Source: Pilasporangium apinafurcum
Taxonomy: Eukaryota > Oomycota > Peronosporomycetes > Pythiales > Pythiaceae
Reading direction: 5' to 3'
Assembly (NCBI GenBank): GCA_001600495.1
Contig: BCKE01000025.1
Span: 206,321 to 270,320 of the forward strand
Length of the DNA: 64,000 bases
Of the stretch, positions 33,783 through 44,996 are shown in pieces. A program made the position numbers and the translations under genes. Below the pieces are notes generated by a model. The model did no database searches. It saw nothing but the letters and a program-made list of their open reading frames with translations, and was not told the DNA's origin. Position 1 is the first letter of the stretch, and every line of letters starts with the position of its first letter.

Positions 33783-34560
33783 TTGAGTAACTATCTTCCG
33801 GAATATCATCTGGATGTTCTGGAAGAGGCTCTGAGTTCAACCTGCAGAGATTTAGTCAAATGTATCAAGGCATCGAAAGCTCTATTCAAATCTCAAAAGA
33901 GCAAAGGAAAGAAGACGTCGTTTCCTCAGTTGAGGTTCAAGTCGCGAAAGGATAACACGACCTCGATTGAAATCCAATCTCGATCACTAGAGTCTGTTGA
34001 AGATCAACTTCGATTCTTTCCACGATACTTTGGTTTCTTCTAAAATGAAGGCATTACGATCAAAGAACAACTTCCGATACTCAAGTATACAATCCGCCTA
34101 CAACAAACTCGAGCAGATTGCTGCTATCTCTGCATTCCTCGATTACAAGAATTCCAGCAGACAGATTCCATTCGAACATGCGCAATCGACCCCGGAGTCC
34201 GTATGTTGATCGATCGTCTCAAGTCTCAGTTGTCGCAAGAAAAGTCCAAGCGAAAACGTCATCGCATGAGAAGGAGAGTTTACAGGATCTTTCAACGGAT
34301 GAAAGCGATGACGTTGGACGTGTATCACAAAATCTCCAAGTGATTGTTGGACAACTACTATGAAGTTCCTCTTCCATCCTTTGAGACTTCAGAGATAACA
34401 TCCGAGCAAAAAAGGATTTCAAGCAAAGCATCAAGAGCAATGGTCACGTATTCTCACTACAAGTTCAAGAAGCTACTGAAGTACAAGACGGAAAGGACTG
34501 GAGGATGTGTGAAGAGCACTACACAATAAAAACTTGTTCTCAGAGTCCAGGTGTCGGAGA
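33783..34560 (+). pseudogene. Decayed TnpB/Fanzor-type (IS605/IS607 OrfB-like) nuclease gene
   Basis: The first frame (33783-34043) includes LRFKSRKDNTTSIEIQSRSL and DQLRFFPRYFGF, the typical TnpB/Fanzor beta-barrel segment. The similarity then continues in another frame from about 34030: EGITIKEQLPILKYTIRLQQTRADCCYLCIP, the RuvC-I motif CAIDPGVR (about 34182-34205), then IDRLKSQLSQEKSKRKRHRMRRRVYRIFQRMKAM and DVYHKISK. A TGA (about 34341) interrupts that frame. It resumes with LLDNYYEVPLPSF, SSKASRAMVTYSHYKFKKLLKY. Another frameshift gives WRMCEEHYTIKTCSQSPGVG, the degraded zinc-finger region. Residues between DPGVR and the helical DRLKS block are missing. At least two frameshifts, one stop and one deletion mean it cannot encode an active nuclease. 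Confidence 0.82.
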
Positions 34561-34911
34561 TGGCTACTTCGCGGTTGCCTAGCCTTAGTTAGCTTTTAGT
34601 AGTCAAATTGGACCCGAACAAAAGGCAGGAGGTTCTCTCTGAGTTGCTCGTACTTTGGTGTCTCATGTGATCTCTTGAGGTGTCCAAACAAGCAAACCTT
34701 TCCCTTTAAGTCCAGCCCATGGTTGTCCCTATTAATGCTAAAATACTCAATGCTGCTGCCGATTCAAAATAGATATCTGATGTCTTCATCATACTGCAAG
34801 ATCGCTTTCATCAGTTGTGGTTCTTCATCAGCGATTTCTCATACATCCCTATTGTAATTCCCACGCAAGTTATAGGCATCAAGCTTCATGCATGTATGAT
34901 AGTATAACTCC
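34561..34911. other. Spacer downstream of the Fanzor relic
   Basis: No gene. A 22-nt word near 34645-34670 (GCTCGTACTTTGGTGTCTCATG) is shared with three mismatches by sequence near 51250-51272, just ahead of the dispersed repeat. This may be a fragment of the same repeat family. Confidence 0.35.
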
Positions 34912-37553
34912 TTAGCACTCACCTTTCTTGCGCAGCTCTGTGTGCTTCGACTGGACGGCGTCAAAATGCGCTAGCAATGCGGCTGTGTTTACACGAAGCT
35001 CTGTTGCCTCCGCAACACTACCACTTGATCTACTTGGTCCCAAATTCCCACCAATAGCAGTCGCCATGTTGGTCACACTCGCCAAGCGGTCACGAAGAAT
35101 TCGAAATGCTGCACTCTGTGGCAGCAGCATCAGCAATCCGTACAGACTCTTGACTAGATCTGAATGATAGTCTTCATGAATTTCTAACAGCTGTAGACGC
35201 ATATGAATGAAAATTGGCGATTCCAGAAGTTGCACGAGCTTGTCGATTTGCATAAGAAATCCGACGGATGCATCAATATCTGCAGTATACCACACAAACG
35301 CGAACACAAAGCAAGAAGTTGATGAAAGCAACCAACATGATACATATCCATGGAACTAGTCCAAGTCGGAAATACAAAATTGAGGGGAAACAATTGATGA
35401 TGAAAAGGATATAATTTGCAGATCAGCGCGGACGATAAGGAATACGATTGGGCCAGTAGACACAGACTGAAGACAGCGATCGGATTGTGACACCACGATT
35501 TGAACAATGCCTGCAAATCGAATACACATGTCACATCAGTATCACCAAACGTGAAAGATGCGAGCACGCTCATGCCAACCTACCGTAAATACTTCGATAT
35601 CGTCATCCGTTGCGTCTTTCAGGAAACTACGTCTTAAAATTTCGCGCAAATTCTCCAGTTCATTAGCTGTGAGCAAGATCAAATTTAGCGTCTGCACCAT
35701 CACCGATGCGAATTCGCTATCGAGAACGTTCTCCGAGAAATTTGACTCGTTCCCGAGTACTTTCGCGAAAATCATATAAATGCTTTTCGAGTCGAGCAGC
35801 ACGCACAGCTTCCGTATGATCACACTCCCGCGTTGCTCTAAAAGTCGCCGATCTTGAGCAAAGAGTTGCAAAATCGCATTGAGCACCTTCTCGAACTCGA
35901 CCTTGTTTAGGGATATCCGCGCCAAAACTTCCAAATCCAAGAGCACAACCATATCTGACGTATCCGAGAGTGTGACTAACAGCGTAGGCAATAGCGTGCC
36001 AATATGAGATGTTAATTGATCCGGATATTTCTCCAACAGCATCGCAATCCACCGCAAAGCCGCCATCCGTGTAGGAACATGGTCACTTCCCAACTCGGCA
36101 TTAAGTTTGCTCATCAATGGCACCAGATCCACATCTTGTTCCGTCGAATTGACCAGATCGAGCAAATCGTCATTAGCACGTTCCGCTACCTGTCGAATTT
36201 CATGCTCGGCATCTGAGATGCAATGCATAATAGCCGCCAACAGTTCTGCATAGAATGCCACGAGTTTCTCTCGTCCGAGGTTTACAAACTCATGTACCCA
36301 TGTCACAGCCGTCAGGCGGTTGAATCGCTCTTTCGAGTTGCACTGTCCCACTAGAATGTCTACCATCCGCCCAAAATCCACATGGTCTGTTTGCTTAATT
36401 TCACGGAGGAACTCAGCCAACGCGCTGTCTGCTGCTTGACGAATTTCTCGATTCCCATCACTCAGCATGTTGAACAACCCGTCCAGAAACTCAGGCAACC
36501 AGTCCAGCATATCAATGTCAGGCACAGAATCCAAGACTGTGATCCAGCCCACCTACAAATCACACAATCAGCATGTTCACAACCCATCAAACTCAAAACC
36601 ATAGGACACTGGTATTTTCTCTATTACCAGAAGTTGTCGGATGTACGGATTGGTCATGCGAATATACTTGTGGAGCAATGGGATAAACATATCGACGTCA
36701 AAATACTCGCTCTCCGTGACAATATCCTTCACCAATCGATCCAGCAGATTTGCGCCATTCTTCACATCCACATCCACATCCGCAAAGAGCTACCATGAGA
36801 ACAAATAAGACAAAAGATAGTGTCAACGTATCATCCACAGCGGTGAGAACAAAAGCGAAATATCCCAATGCACAATGTCGTTACCTTGCACAATCCATCA
36901 AAGATTTGGTTAAAATACTGCAGAATATGTCCACGTGCTACTTTGGCGATGTTATACAACGACTCGCAGGCGTAATATCGCACGCGACTCTCTGGGTCGT
37001 CAAAGCAATGCAACACTGGCGGCAGCAATTTGTCGAGATAAAGATGCGCATCGTGCATGAGTCCAATCGCTGTAGCAGCCAGCCCAATCAACCCGCCTTT
37101 ACGGTGATTCGCGTTCGACGAGCACGCAAAATCGTTGCCCAGCAGCTCGATAATCGCAGGAATCCGCTGTCGACTCGGATTTGCGGGAAACGAAGGTGCT
37201 GCTGCGCCTCCAGCAGCTCCACCTCCTGGCGTGGTAGCGGTATTGTTCATCATAGTAGGTGTTCCAGCAGGCATCTGCAACTGGTGTTGTTGATGGAACT
37301 CGACGGACGCAGCGTTCTCCTGCAGCTGTTTGATCAGGTTTTCCAGTTCCATCGCGGCACTCTTGCGCTTGTCATAGGACCGATCACCCAAGTTACGCAT
37401 CAAGTGCGGAGACAGTGGTAACTGGTCCTGAAAATCTGCGGCGACCGGTTCCAGTGCGTCCGGATTCCCCGTAAAGAAGGGAATGGCAGCCACCGCAGCC
37501 TGTGTAATTGCCGATTGCGGCAGCATCGGTGACGCGTTCTCACGGGAAACCAT
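34912..37553 (-). CDS. VAC14: VAC14 homologue (PIKfyve complex scaffold)
   Basis: There are at least five exons. Exon 1 (37553 to about 36886) has SPHLMRNLGDRSYDKRKSAAMELENLIKQL, an Ala/Gly/Pro/Thr-rich insert, and HRKGGLIGLAATAIGLMHDAHLYLDKLLPPVLHCFDDPESRVRYYACESLYNIAKVARGHILQYFNQIFDGLCK. Exon 2 (about 36788-36630) has LFADVDVDVKNGANLLDRLVKDIVTE and FIPLLHKYIRMTNPYIRQLLV. Exon 3 (36553 to about 35584) has GWITVLDSVPDIDMLDWLPEFLDGLFNMLSDGNREIRQAAD. Exon 4 has ALFKSWCHNPIAVFSLCLLAQSY. The last has DKLVQLLESPIFIHMRLQLLE and SLYGLLMLLPQSAAFRILRDRL, with stop at 34912. These are the N-terminal Vac14_Fab1-binding and C-terminal Vac14_Fig4-binding regions of HEAT-repeat VAC14. VAC14 organises Fab1/PIKfyve and Fig4 for PI(3,5)P2 synthesis on endolysosomes. 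ATG 37553 is the only plausible start in the frame. Confidence 0.95.
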
Positions 37554-38018
37554 GTGTCTCTTGTCGCGAGCACAAATACGTCTTGATTCTTCTGCCTTCC
37601 TTCTTTCTCTTTCTTTCCTTCCGCACAAGTCTTCAATGTTTGGGGACGGAGGTCATGTGGTGTAACCTTGGTTACACTTGAAATATTATTTATAATTTAT
37701 ATATGGAAGTCATTAATGAAAATGACACTCCAACTGATATTGGATCTATCCGCGTCTCACTAATATCCAACATACGCTAAATATGCTAATATTCAAAAAT
37801 GATCATATGAGCTGCCATTTGGTAACTCAGGGATGATCTTTATTTACTTTGAGTTTCTTCCAAACAATCAAAGCGTAGATCATTCTCCACACTAGCAAGC
37901 TAGCGCAAACTACAACGCCTCGAGGAAAATCATGTCATATAAGAAGCTTACATTGCTTAAATGACGAACTCGTAAGCGGTGTTGGTCATGCAACATATTG
38001 TTCTTCTTCTATTATGTA
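37554..38018. other. Spacer between VAC14 start and TRMU stop
   Basis: AT-rich around 37680-37810. No coding signal. It holds the VAC14 upstream region and the 3' flank of the MnmA/TRMU gene, both on the minus strand. Confidence 0.45.
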
Positions 38019-39632
<1,614 letters not shown>

Positions 39633-39778
39633 TTAGAAACAGTAATTTTGTACCACACAGCTTTAGGATTATTTGTCATATATTTTGCGCTTTTAACGCT
39701 ATTTTAGGTTAAAATTGGCCCAACTATGTGTCAACAGTGCGTATTGTAGGAATGAATGTCCTTGCCTCAGTTGTGTAA

Positions 39779-41159
39779 ATGAAGTCGAGTTGGATGGTTC
39801 GTGAATTAGTGCGGACACGCGCAATGCGCGGCGTCAGCAAATGGTGCTGCACTCGACGAGCATTTGCGTCTAAAGCGCCCATTGAAAACACTAAAGACTC
39901 CAATAAGACAGCGGCCAGCAATGAAAGCGTCCAGGTGAACGCGGAAGCAACCGATTGTTCGATACTCAATAAACCGCTCGTGACAAGCCAATTAGTCCAT
40001 CCAATAGCCACGAAAGACTGGCAAGTCATTCAGAAAGACCACTTTCGCGTACGAACAGACTGTATTTGATGTTGTTGCTGAAGTTGTGGATATTTGCTGA
40101 CGAGAATGGTGTGCGTATGCATGTGGTGCGTAGTGTAGCATGTACCAATCCCATCGTGGTGGGAAAAGGCGTTAGAAGAGTTCCAGTTAGAGATTGGCTT
40201 AGTATTTCGGGACTCAACGCACCTTATGTGCGCACTCGTGCATCATGGTGCGCTCCCGCTTAATCTGATCCCGGAAGAGATTACGGTGCATCGGTTGTCG
40301 AATCGCAGTCTTGAGTTTCTGGGTGATTCAATTTTAGGCATGACGGTGGCCTCGTATCTCTTCCAGGTGCATCCAACCCATTCAGAAGGGCAATTGACGC
40401 TCGCAAAGAGCGCCTTGGTAAACAACCGAACGCTTTCCAAGATTTGTGTGAACGATCTACAAATGGACAAATTGATCTTGGTAGCACCTGATTATTCCCT
40501 GGCGCGTCGACGGTCAGCTCCAATCTACGTCAAAGGTCGAAATACCATTCAAGCAGGAGCCGTCGAGGCTCTTATTGCAGCCATTTATTTAGACCAGGTA
40601 CGTCTTTTTGTCGGGCTAACTACGATTAAATTCTCGATATAGATTGCCTGCTTACCATGCTCTGCGGATTGAAATGTGTAGGGATTAGTTGCCGCATTAG
40701 AGTTTGTAAACAAACAGGTGCTCCCCCATGCAATCCGGTATGCTACAGAAGAAGAGACTGTGGAACCTATTACAGAGCTACAGACCATGTTGCAGGCGCA
40801 TGGATACAAACACCCAATATACAAGTGAGTACACAAGTGCTAACGTCTTGTCATGCTGCATGAGCTAAGAATCAAAGGGAATCCACTATTTTTACTATGT
40901 GAACATAGGTATTTGCCAGCACCCGCGAACAGTCCCGAGTTTCAGGTCACACTGATCGTCAAAGGAGAGGTACGCTCACTTAAAAGATAGAACTCATCGT
41001 TATGAGCGGTCCACTTGTATTGACAATTTTTCTGCCTCATTGTATCTGCAGAGTGTTCTCACAGAATCAGGTCCATCCTACAAAGCAGCACGTGTGAAAG
41101 CAGCTGAGGCTGGAATTCAGCACTTTAAACCGCTTCTGGCGCCAAAGATAGACTCGTAG
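39779..41159 (+). CDS. RNase III-domain protein, probably mitochondrial (mL44-like)
   Basis: Exon 1 (39779 to about 40049) encodes MKSSWMVRELVRTRAMRGVSKWCCTRRAFASK, an Arg-rich mitochondrial-type leader. Exon 2 (about 40140-40597) reads HVPIPSWWEKALEEFQLEIGLVFRDSTHLMCALVHHG, then the RNase III signature NRSLEFLGDSILGMTVASYLFQVHP, and RNTIQAGAVEALIAAIYLDQ. Later exons give GLVAALEFVNKQVLPHAI...VEPITELQTMLQAHGY, YLPAPANSPEFQVTLIVKGE and SVLTESGPSYKAARVKAAEAGIQHF (dsRBD-like). The signature has LEFLGDSIL with Glu and Asp present, and the second site reads GAVEALIAAIYLD, so catalytic residues appear mostly retained. It could be an active mitochondrial RNase III or the ribosomal protein mL44. The leader favours mitochondria; Dicer-type helicase or PAZ domains are absent. 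Confidence 0.85.
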
Positions 41160-41407
41160 AAGTGGATTGATAATCCAGCACTCTTAATAGACAAAGCTTC
41201 CCTTCTTTTGGCAAGTTCTCTTTGTCTTTGGTTATCCCTGCACTCTCATATCTCTTAACTAGTCGGTCCTAGGATTAAGCCTTATCTCTCTTCATTGTTA
41301 TCCATTATATACATGCAAATTGATAGAACGAAGGCGAAACTACCTAGTGGTAAGCGTTCCTACGTACTTTTTGTGGGCATGTCAAAGCACTATCAATCAA
41401 TACTGGA

Positions 41408-42114
41408 TTAAAACTCGGCCTCATCGCTGGATTCCCCTCCATCTTCATCATCATCGTCTTTGCGCGCACCTGTCGCTTTTGCTACGGATGTGAAATCGTC
41501 TGTTGCCATCGCTGCAACTGCAGCCCGCCGACGTGCACGCGGGATGATATTGGACGTATCCAGACCAACAAAATCGTCAGCGTTCAGCTTCACTTCAGGA
41601 TCCGACTCGTCGTCCTCCTCCTCATCGTCATCGTCGTCATTTGTCCGTCGTTTTTTCTTCTGTAAATGTAAACACGTCTCATATCATCAGCTAACTCTAT
41701 ACTAAACTACAGCTACACAGAATTCTCTGTACCTTTGGAGCGCTGTCCTCCTCATCGTCTTCCTCATCGTCTTCCTCGTCGTCTTCCTCATCATCGTCTT
41801 CATCCTCGTCATCTTCTTCGTGATCTTCATCCTCTTCATCGTCATCGTCATCGTCCTCTTCGTTTTTTTTCTTCTTCTCGTCCTTCTTGTTTACTTTCTC
41901 CTTACCATTCGGTGCCGCGGCTTCAGTCGGTTTCTTTTCAGCCACTTCCTCAGCTTTGCGTTTGCCCTTTGACGCCTCTTCCACACTTCGCGGAACATCA
42001 ACGACACCAAACAGAATCCACTCCCTTAGTTCATTTACCTCATAGATATACATAAGCAATACAATGCGAAGAATGATCTTACGGCTTGATATCAGTCTTG
42101 TCGGTGCTTCCCAT
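41408..42114 (-). CDS. CHZ1-like histone chaperone with long acidic tract
   Basis: There are three exons. Exon 1 (42114 to about 42083) is MGSTDKTDIKP. Exon 2 (about 41986-41732) is VEEASKGKRKAEEVAEKKPTEAAAPNGKEKVNKKDEKKKKNEEDD followed by about 45 consecutive Asp/Glu-dominated residues ending SAPK. Exon 3 (about 41662-41408) is KKKRRTNDDDDDEEEDDESDPEVKLNADDFVGLDTSNIIPRARRRAAVAAMA and a second acidic tail. The DFVGLDTSNIIPRARRR segment matches the CHZ motif (...DTSNII..RR.R) of H2A.Z-H2B chaperones such as Chz1 and HIRIP3. Long acidic runs flanking it fit histone binding. A role in H2A.Z delivery is inferred from the motif only. The acidic tract is encoded by imperfect GAA/GAC/GAT triplet repeats, likely length-variable. 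Confidence 0.7.
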
Positions 42115-42416
42115 TGCCGCTGGCTCCCTTCGATGTGTCCTTAACTGCCTTAGTAGCTACTGGACTAGACAGGCACGATAGTAATGGTGTGGCTACCCTC
42201 TTCAAACCGATCACTACGATGAGGTTACGGAGGTTGGCGACGGGTTACACTACATGTTGTGTAACTTTCTAATCTGGCGGTTCGAAATCGAAAAATGACG
42301 TTGGCCAAACGACAAATTTTTGTTATTGTGCGCATCCATGGTGAAGAGACGCAATTCTCATGTGAATAGCGCTTGCAAAGGTGTCGAATGCTTAATAAAA
42401 GTCGGTAGCTAGCAGC
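42115..42416. other. Short divergent promoter region
   Basis: About 300 bp between the CHZ1-like and SF-assemblin-like genes. It contains GGTTACGGAGG/GGGTTACAC words near 42220-42250 but no gene or tRNA fold. Confidence 0.45.
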
Positions 42417-43615
42417 ATGGACACTTCACCACTAAGTGGGGAAGTAGACGCAACTACTTCAGACCCAATGCCAAGTGAGGCTTCTGAACATGTCGCCAGC
42501 GATCATACAGACTCTGCTGCTGCCATGGTTGTTCAAGCCTATAGGTCGCCATATAATGAAACCATCGCACCACCTGGAGGACCGCTTTCACGAGTGGTAT
42601 TGTCTTCATCCACTTGCTTCGGAATGGAAAACTATTGAAAATATATTTGATTTAGATAAAACTGATACATACGATATAGATCCGCCCTCCCGTCGAATTC
42701 CCACCCGAATCAAAATCCGCGCCAGTGATTGAAGATGTCGAAATTGATCTGGAACAGGATATGGATGAGCTTAAGGCTGCTGTTCACGCGTACAACGTGG
42801 ACTTTCAACAACGAATTGTAAGGCTCGCTGTCATATATATATCAGTGGATCCCGAATTCGTTGACGAATTATTAACTAACTACAGGACGCAGTGAAAGCG
42901 CGTGGACGACTGCTGGAAGAACAGTTGGGCAACGAGCGAACAACGATGGAACTCTCGACACAGCAATTACATTTCGATTTTCGCAAACAATTTCAGGCAG
43001 CTTTCCTCACTATGGAACAGAAAATGCTGGCGCATTTTGCACGTGTCGAAACCCAAGATGAGGCCAGAGAAGAGAAAAAGTGAGTGCTTTCGTTTCTAAG
43101 ACTGTTTAGATATGCAATTCAATATGTGATATGTCTTTTTCTGTATACCTAGAATCCGTGAATGTGACAGTGATTTCCGAAAATTCGCCTATACAACCGT
43201 GCCGGAGATCATGGAAAACTTGCAAGGCACGATCACACGCCGCTTGGAGAAGAACCACGAAACATTCGACATTGAAAACGCGAAAATTCAGAAACGCGAA
43301 AAGAAAACACTCCACGCGCTCGAAAGCAACGAGCACAAGACTTTGCTCAATTTCCAGACCGAACGCGATCATCGCGTACAGAAATTTCGAGAACGGAATG
43401 AAGATTTTCATCACGTCATGCGTGTAGACAACCGCACGACTGAAACCCAGCAGTGCCATTACTTGGAGACTCTGCGGAGCCTGCACAGCCAATTGCAGAG
43501 TGAGCAGACTGTTCGAGAGAAGGAAGACATGGAGATTTTGGAAAAAGTGTCGACGTCCTTCCATCGGCTTCAAGCCAGTATTCTTGAAAACCTTGGTGAA
43601 GAAACGACACAATAG
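42417..43615 (+). CDS. SF-assemblin-like striated-fibre coiled-coil protein
   Basis: Exon 1 starts MDTSPLSGEVDATTSDPMPSEASEHVASDHTD (Ser/Thr/Pro-rich head). A second exon begins near 42679 (PVEFPPESKSAPVIEDVEIDLEQDMDELKAAVHAYNVDFQQRI). A third (about 42885-43080) has DAVKARGRLLEEQLGNERTTMELSTQQLHFDFRKQFQAAFLTMEQKMLAHFARVETQDEAREEKK. The last (about 43152-43615) has IRECDSDFRKFAYTTVPEIMENLQGTITRRLEKNHETFD through FHRLQASILENLGEETTQ. The short head plus a continuous heptad-rich rod of about 280 residues ending in F-HRL-ASILENLGE is typical of SF-assemblin/beta-giardin proteins, which form rootlet fibres at basal bodies. No enzymatic motif. The exon 1/2 junction (42596-42680) is not certain. Confidence 0.7.
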
Positions 43616-43971
43616 CATTCATAAAATCAAGAAATACAAACACACCTGGTTCTGCACAGCATATCAAACACAATAAACCAAAACAACACACGTGCGCGGC
43701 TTGGCTTTTGGAGTGAAGAAAATATCGAGGCTCTTTGTTTTTGTTTTGTTTGTGAATACGTGTCTGTGTCCTGGCCTCAAAAAATTTTCTTTCCTCTCCT
43801 GTCGTTGACAGGAGCAAAAGATCAAATCATCCGTCAATGCTAGAACGCCAACTCGTAAACGCGCAGCTACAATTCTCCCCGACATCCTTCACCCAAACTT
43901 TCCTCTTGTTGTAGCGATGATGTGGCGACCCAAACTACCCTTGTGAATCCGTCAGCCAACTACTAAGCAAC
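43616..43971. other. Convergent 3' spacer
   Basis: Between the SF-assemblin-like and RPL37 stop codons. T-rich (TTTTTGTTTTGTTTG near 43735). No gene. Confidence 0.45.
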
Positions 43972-44643
43972 TTAGTTGGTGGCAGCCTTCTTGGACACAG
44001 CCGACGTGCCTTCACGGAAACCATTCTTGAAACGGCGGGAGACGTTCTTCAGGTACTTCATGCGGCCAGTGCCTTGGGTACGACGACGAAGAGCCTTCTG
44101 GCTCCAGTTGTCTGTAAGACGTAGGACACAAAATGGCACACGTCAGCATCAATATGTCTATAAAATCAGACCATATAGTAAACGAGAAAGTTACGTACAC
44201 TTGCGCATCTTAGCAGCAGGGTATCCACAGGAAGAGCAGGTGCTCTTCTGGATGTGGTACGAGCTGCGCCCACATCGTCGGCAGATGGTGTGGGTCTTGT
44301 TGTGGCGCTTACCAAAACTCTGGGTACCTTTAGTCTACACATTCGCAAACACACGTACACATAATTCGCTTGTCAGTGTGTACTTGTCTTATTTTCGATG
44401 GATCACCGCGCTGTGCTGCATCTCCGTTTCGCCTGTCCACCATCTCTGTTCTCCTCCAGTCATCCATCTCCACGCATTACAAAGAGCTACACAGGATTTG
44501 CCGCTGCTGTTGGAAATCACACCACGCGAATTGCATAACCAGAGAGAGAGGCGACATGTCGATGACGATAGAGAGTGTAGCACTAGCGCTAAATGGTCCA
44601 TGCGGCAAATAGATATCCCATAAAGCGAAAGAGCCCTTACCAT
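43972..44643 (-). CDS. RPL37: 60S ribosomal protein L37 (eL37)
   Basis: There are three exons. Exon 1 carries only the start codon in coding terms: AAGATG at 44643-44641, immediately followed by the donor GTAAGG. After a 306-nt intron, exon 2 (from 44334) reads [45 protein letters not shown]. After a third-position split Tyr codon, exon 3 (about 44112-43972) reads [46 protein letters not shown]. The CxxC...CxxC zinc ribbon is intact. The protein is 92 aa, normal for eL37, an exit-tunnel-side large-subunit protein. The intron directly after ATG is known in ribosomal-protein genes of other eukaryotes. Confidence 0.95.
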
Positions 44644-44996
44644 CTTGGGGCTGGAATTGGACTTTTACGCACAGCAGAAGGAAGGGTAAAATAAGTCTGG
44701 TCAGCGCCACTGGGTCGCTACTGACCATACAAAAACCGAGTCAAGTTGCTTTGTATACAAACTCCAAGTGTTCGCACCCACACTGCACTACGAACCAACC
44801 AAACACGGCACCCCCCTAACCTCAATACCGACAATGAACGGTTGTACCGGTTTTATTAAATAACCTCTATCTGGCATTTCTGTCCATTCAATATACCGAG
44901 TTTTGGTACCAAACACAACAACACGCAATTCATTGAATTGTAAGAGACTATAGTACAGTGTTTTTCATTATTATATGACACATGATACATGGGCTA
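44644..44996. other. RPL37 upstream region
   Basis: Intergenic, minus-strand promoter side of RPL37 and the 3' flank of the Pif1 gene. A pyrimidine-rich stretch at the RPL37 5' end resembles the short leader of ribosomal-protein mRNAs. No gene. Confidence 0.45.

Noticed and set aside
33783-34363. Reading the open frames here as small host genes
   Set aside because: Their joint similarity order across frames fits one broken TnpB/Fanzor gene much better than several small genes.
42260-42290. B-box-like GGTTCGAAATC, possible tRNA
   Set aside because: No acceptor, D-arm or anticodon arm could be folded around it.
43106-43618. 170-residue minus-strand frame
   Set aside because: Antisense to the last SF-assemblin-like exon; no independent evidence.
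44335-44640. Possible snoRNA in the RPL37 intron
   Set aside because: A CTGA word is present, but I found no convincing C box or terminal stem.
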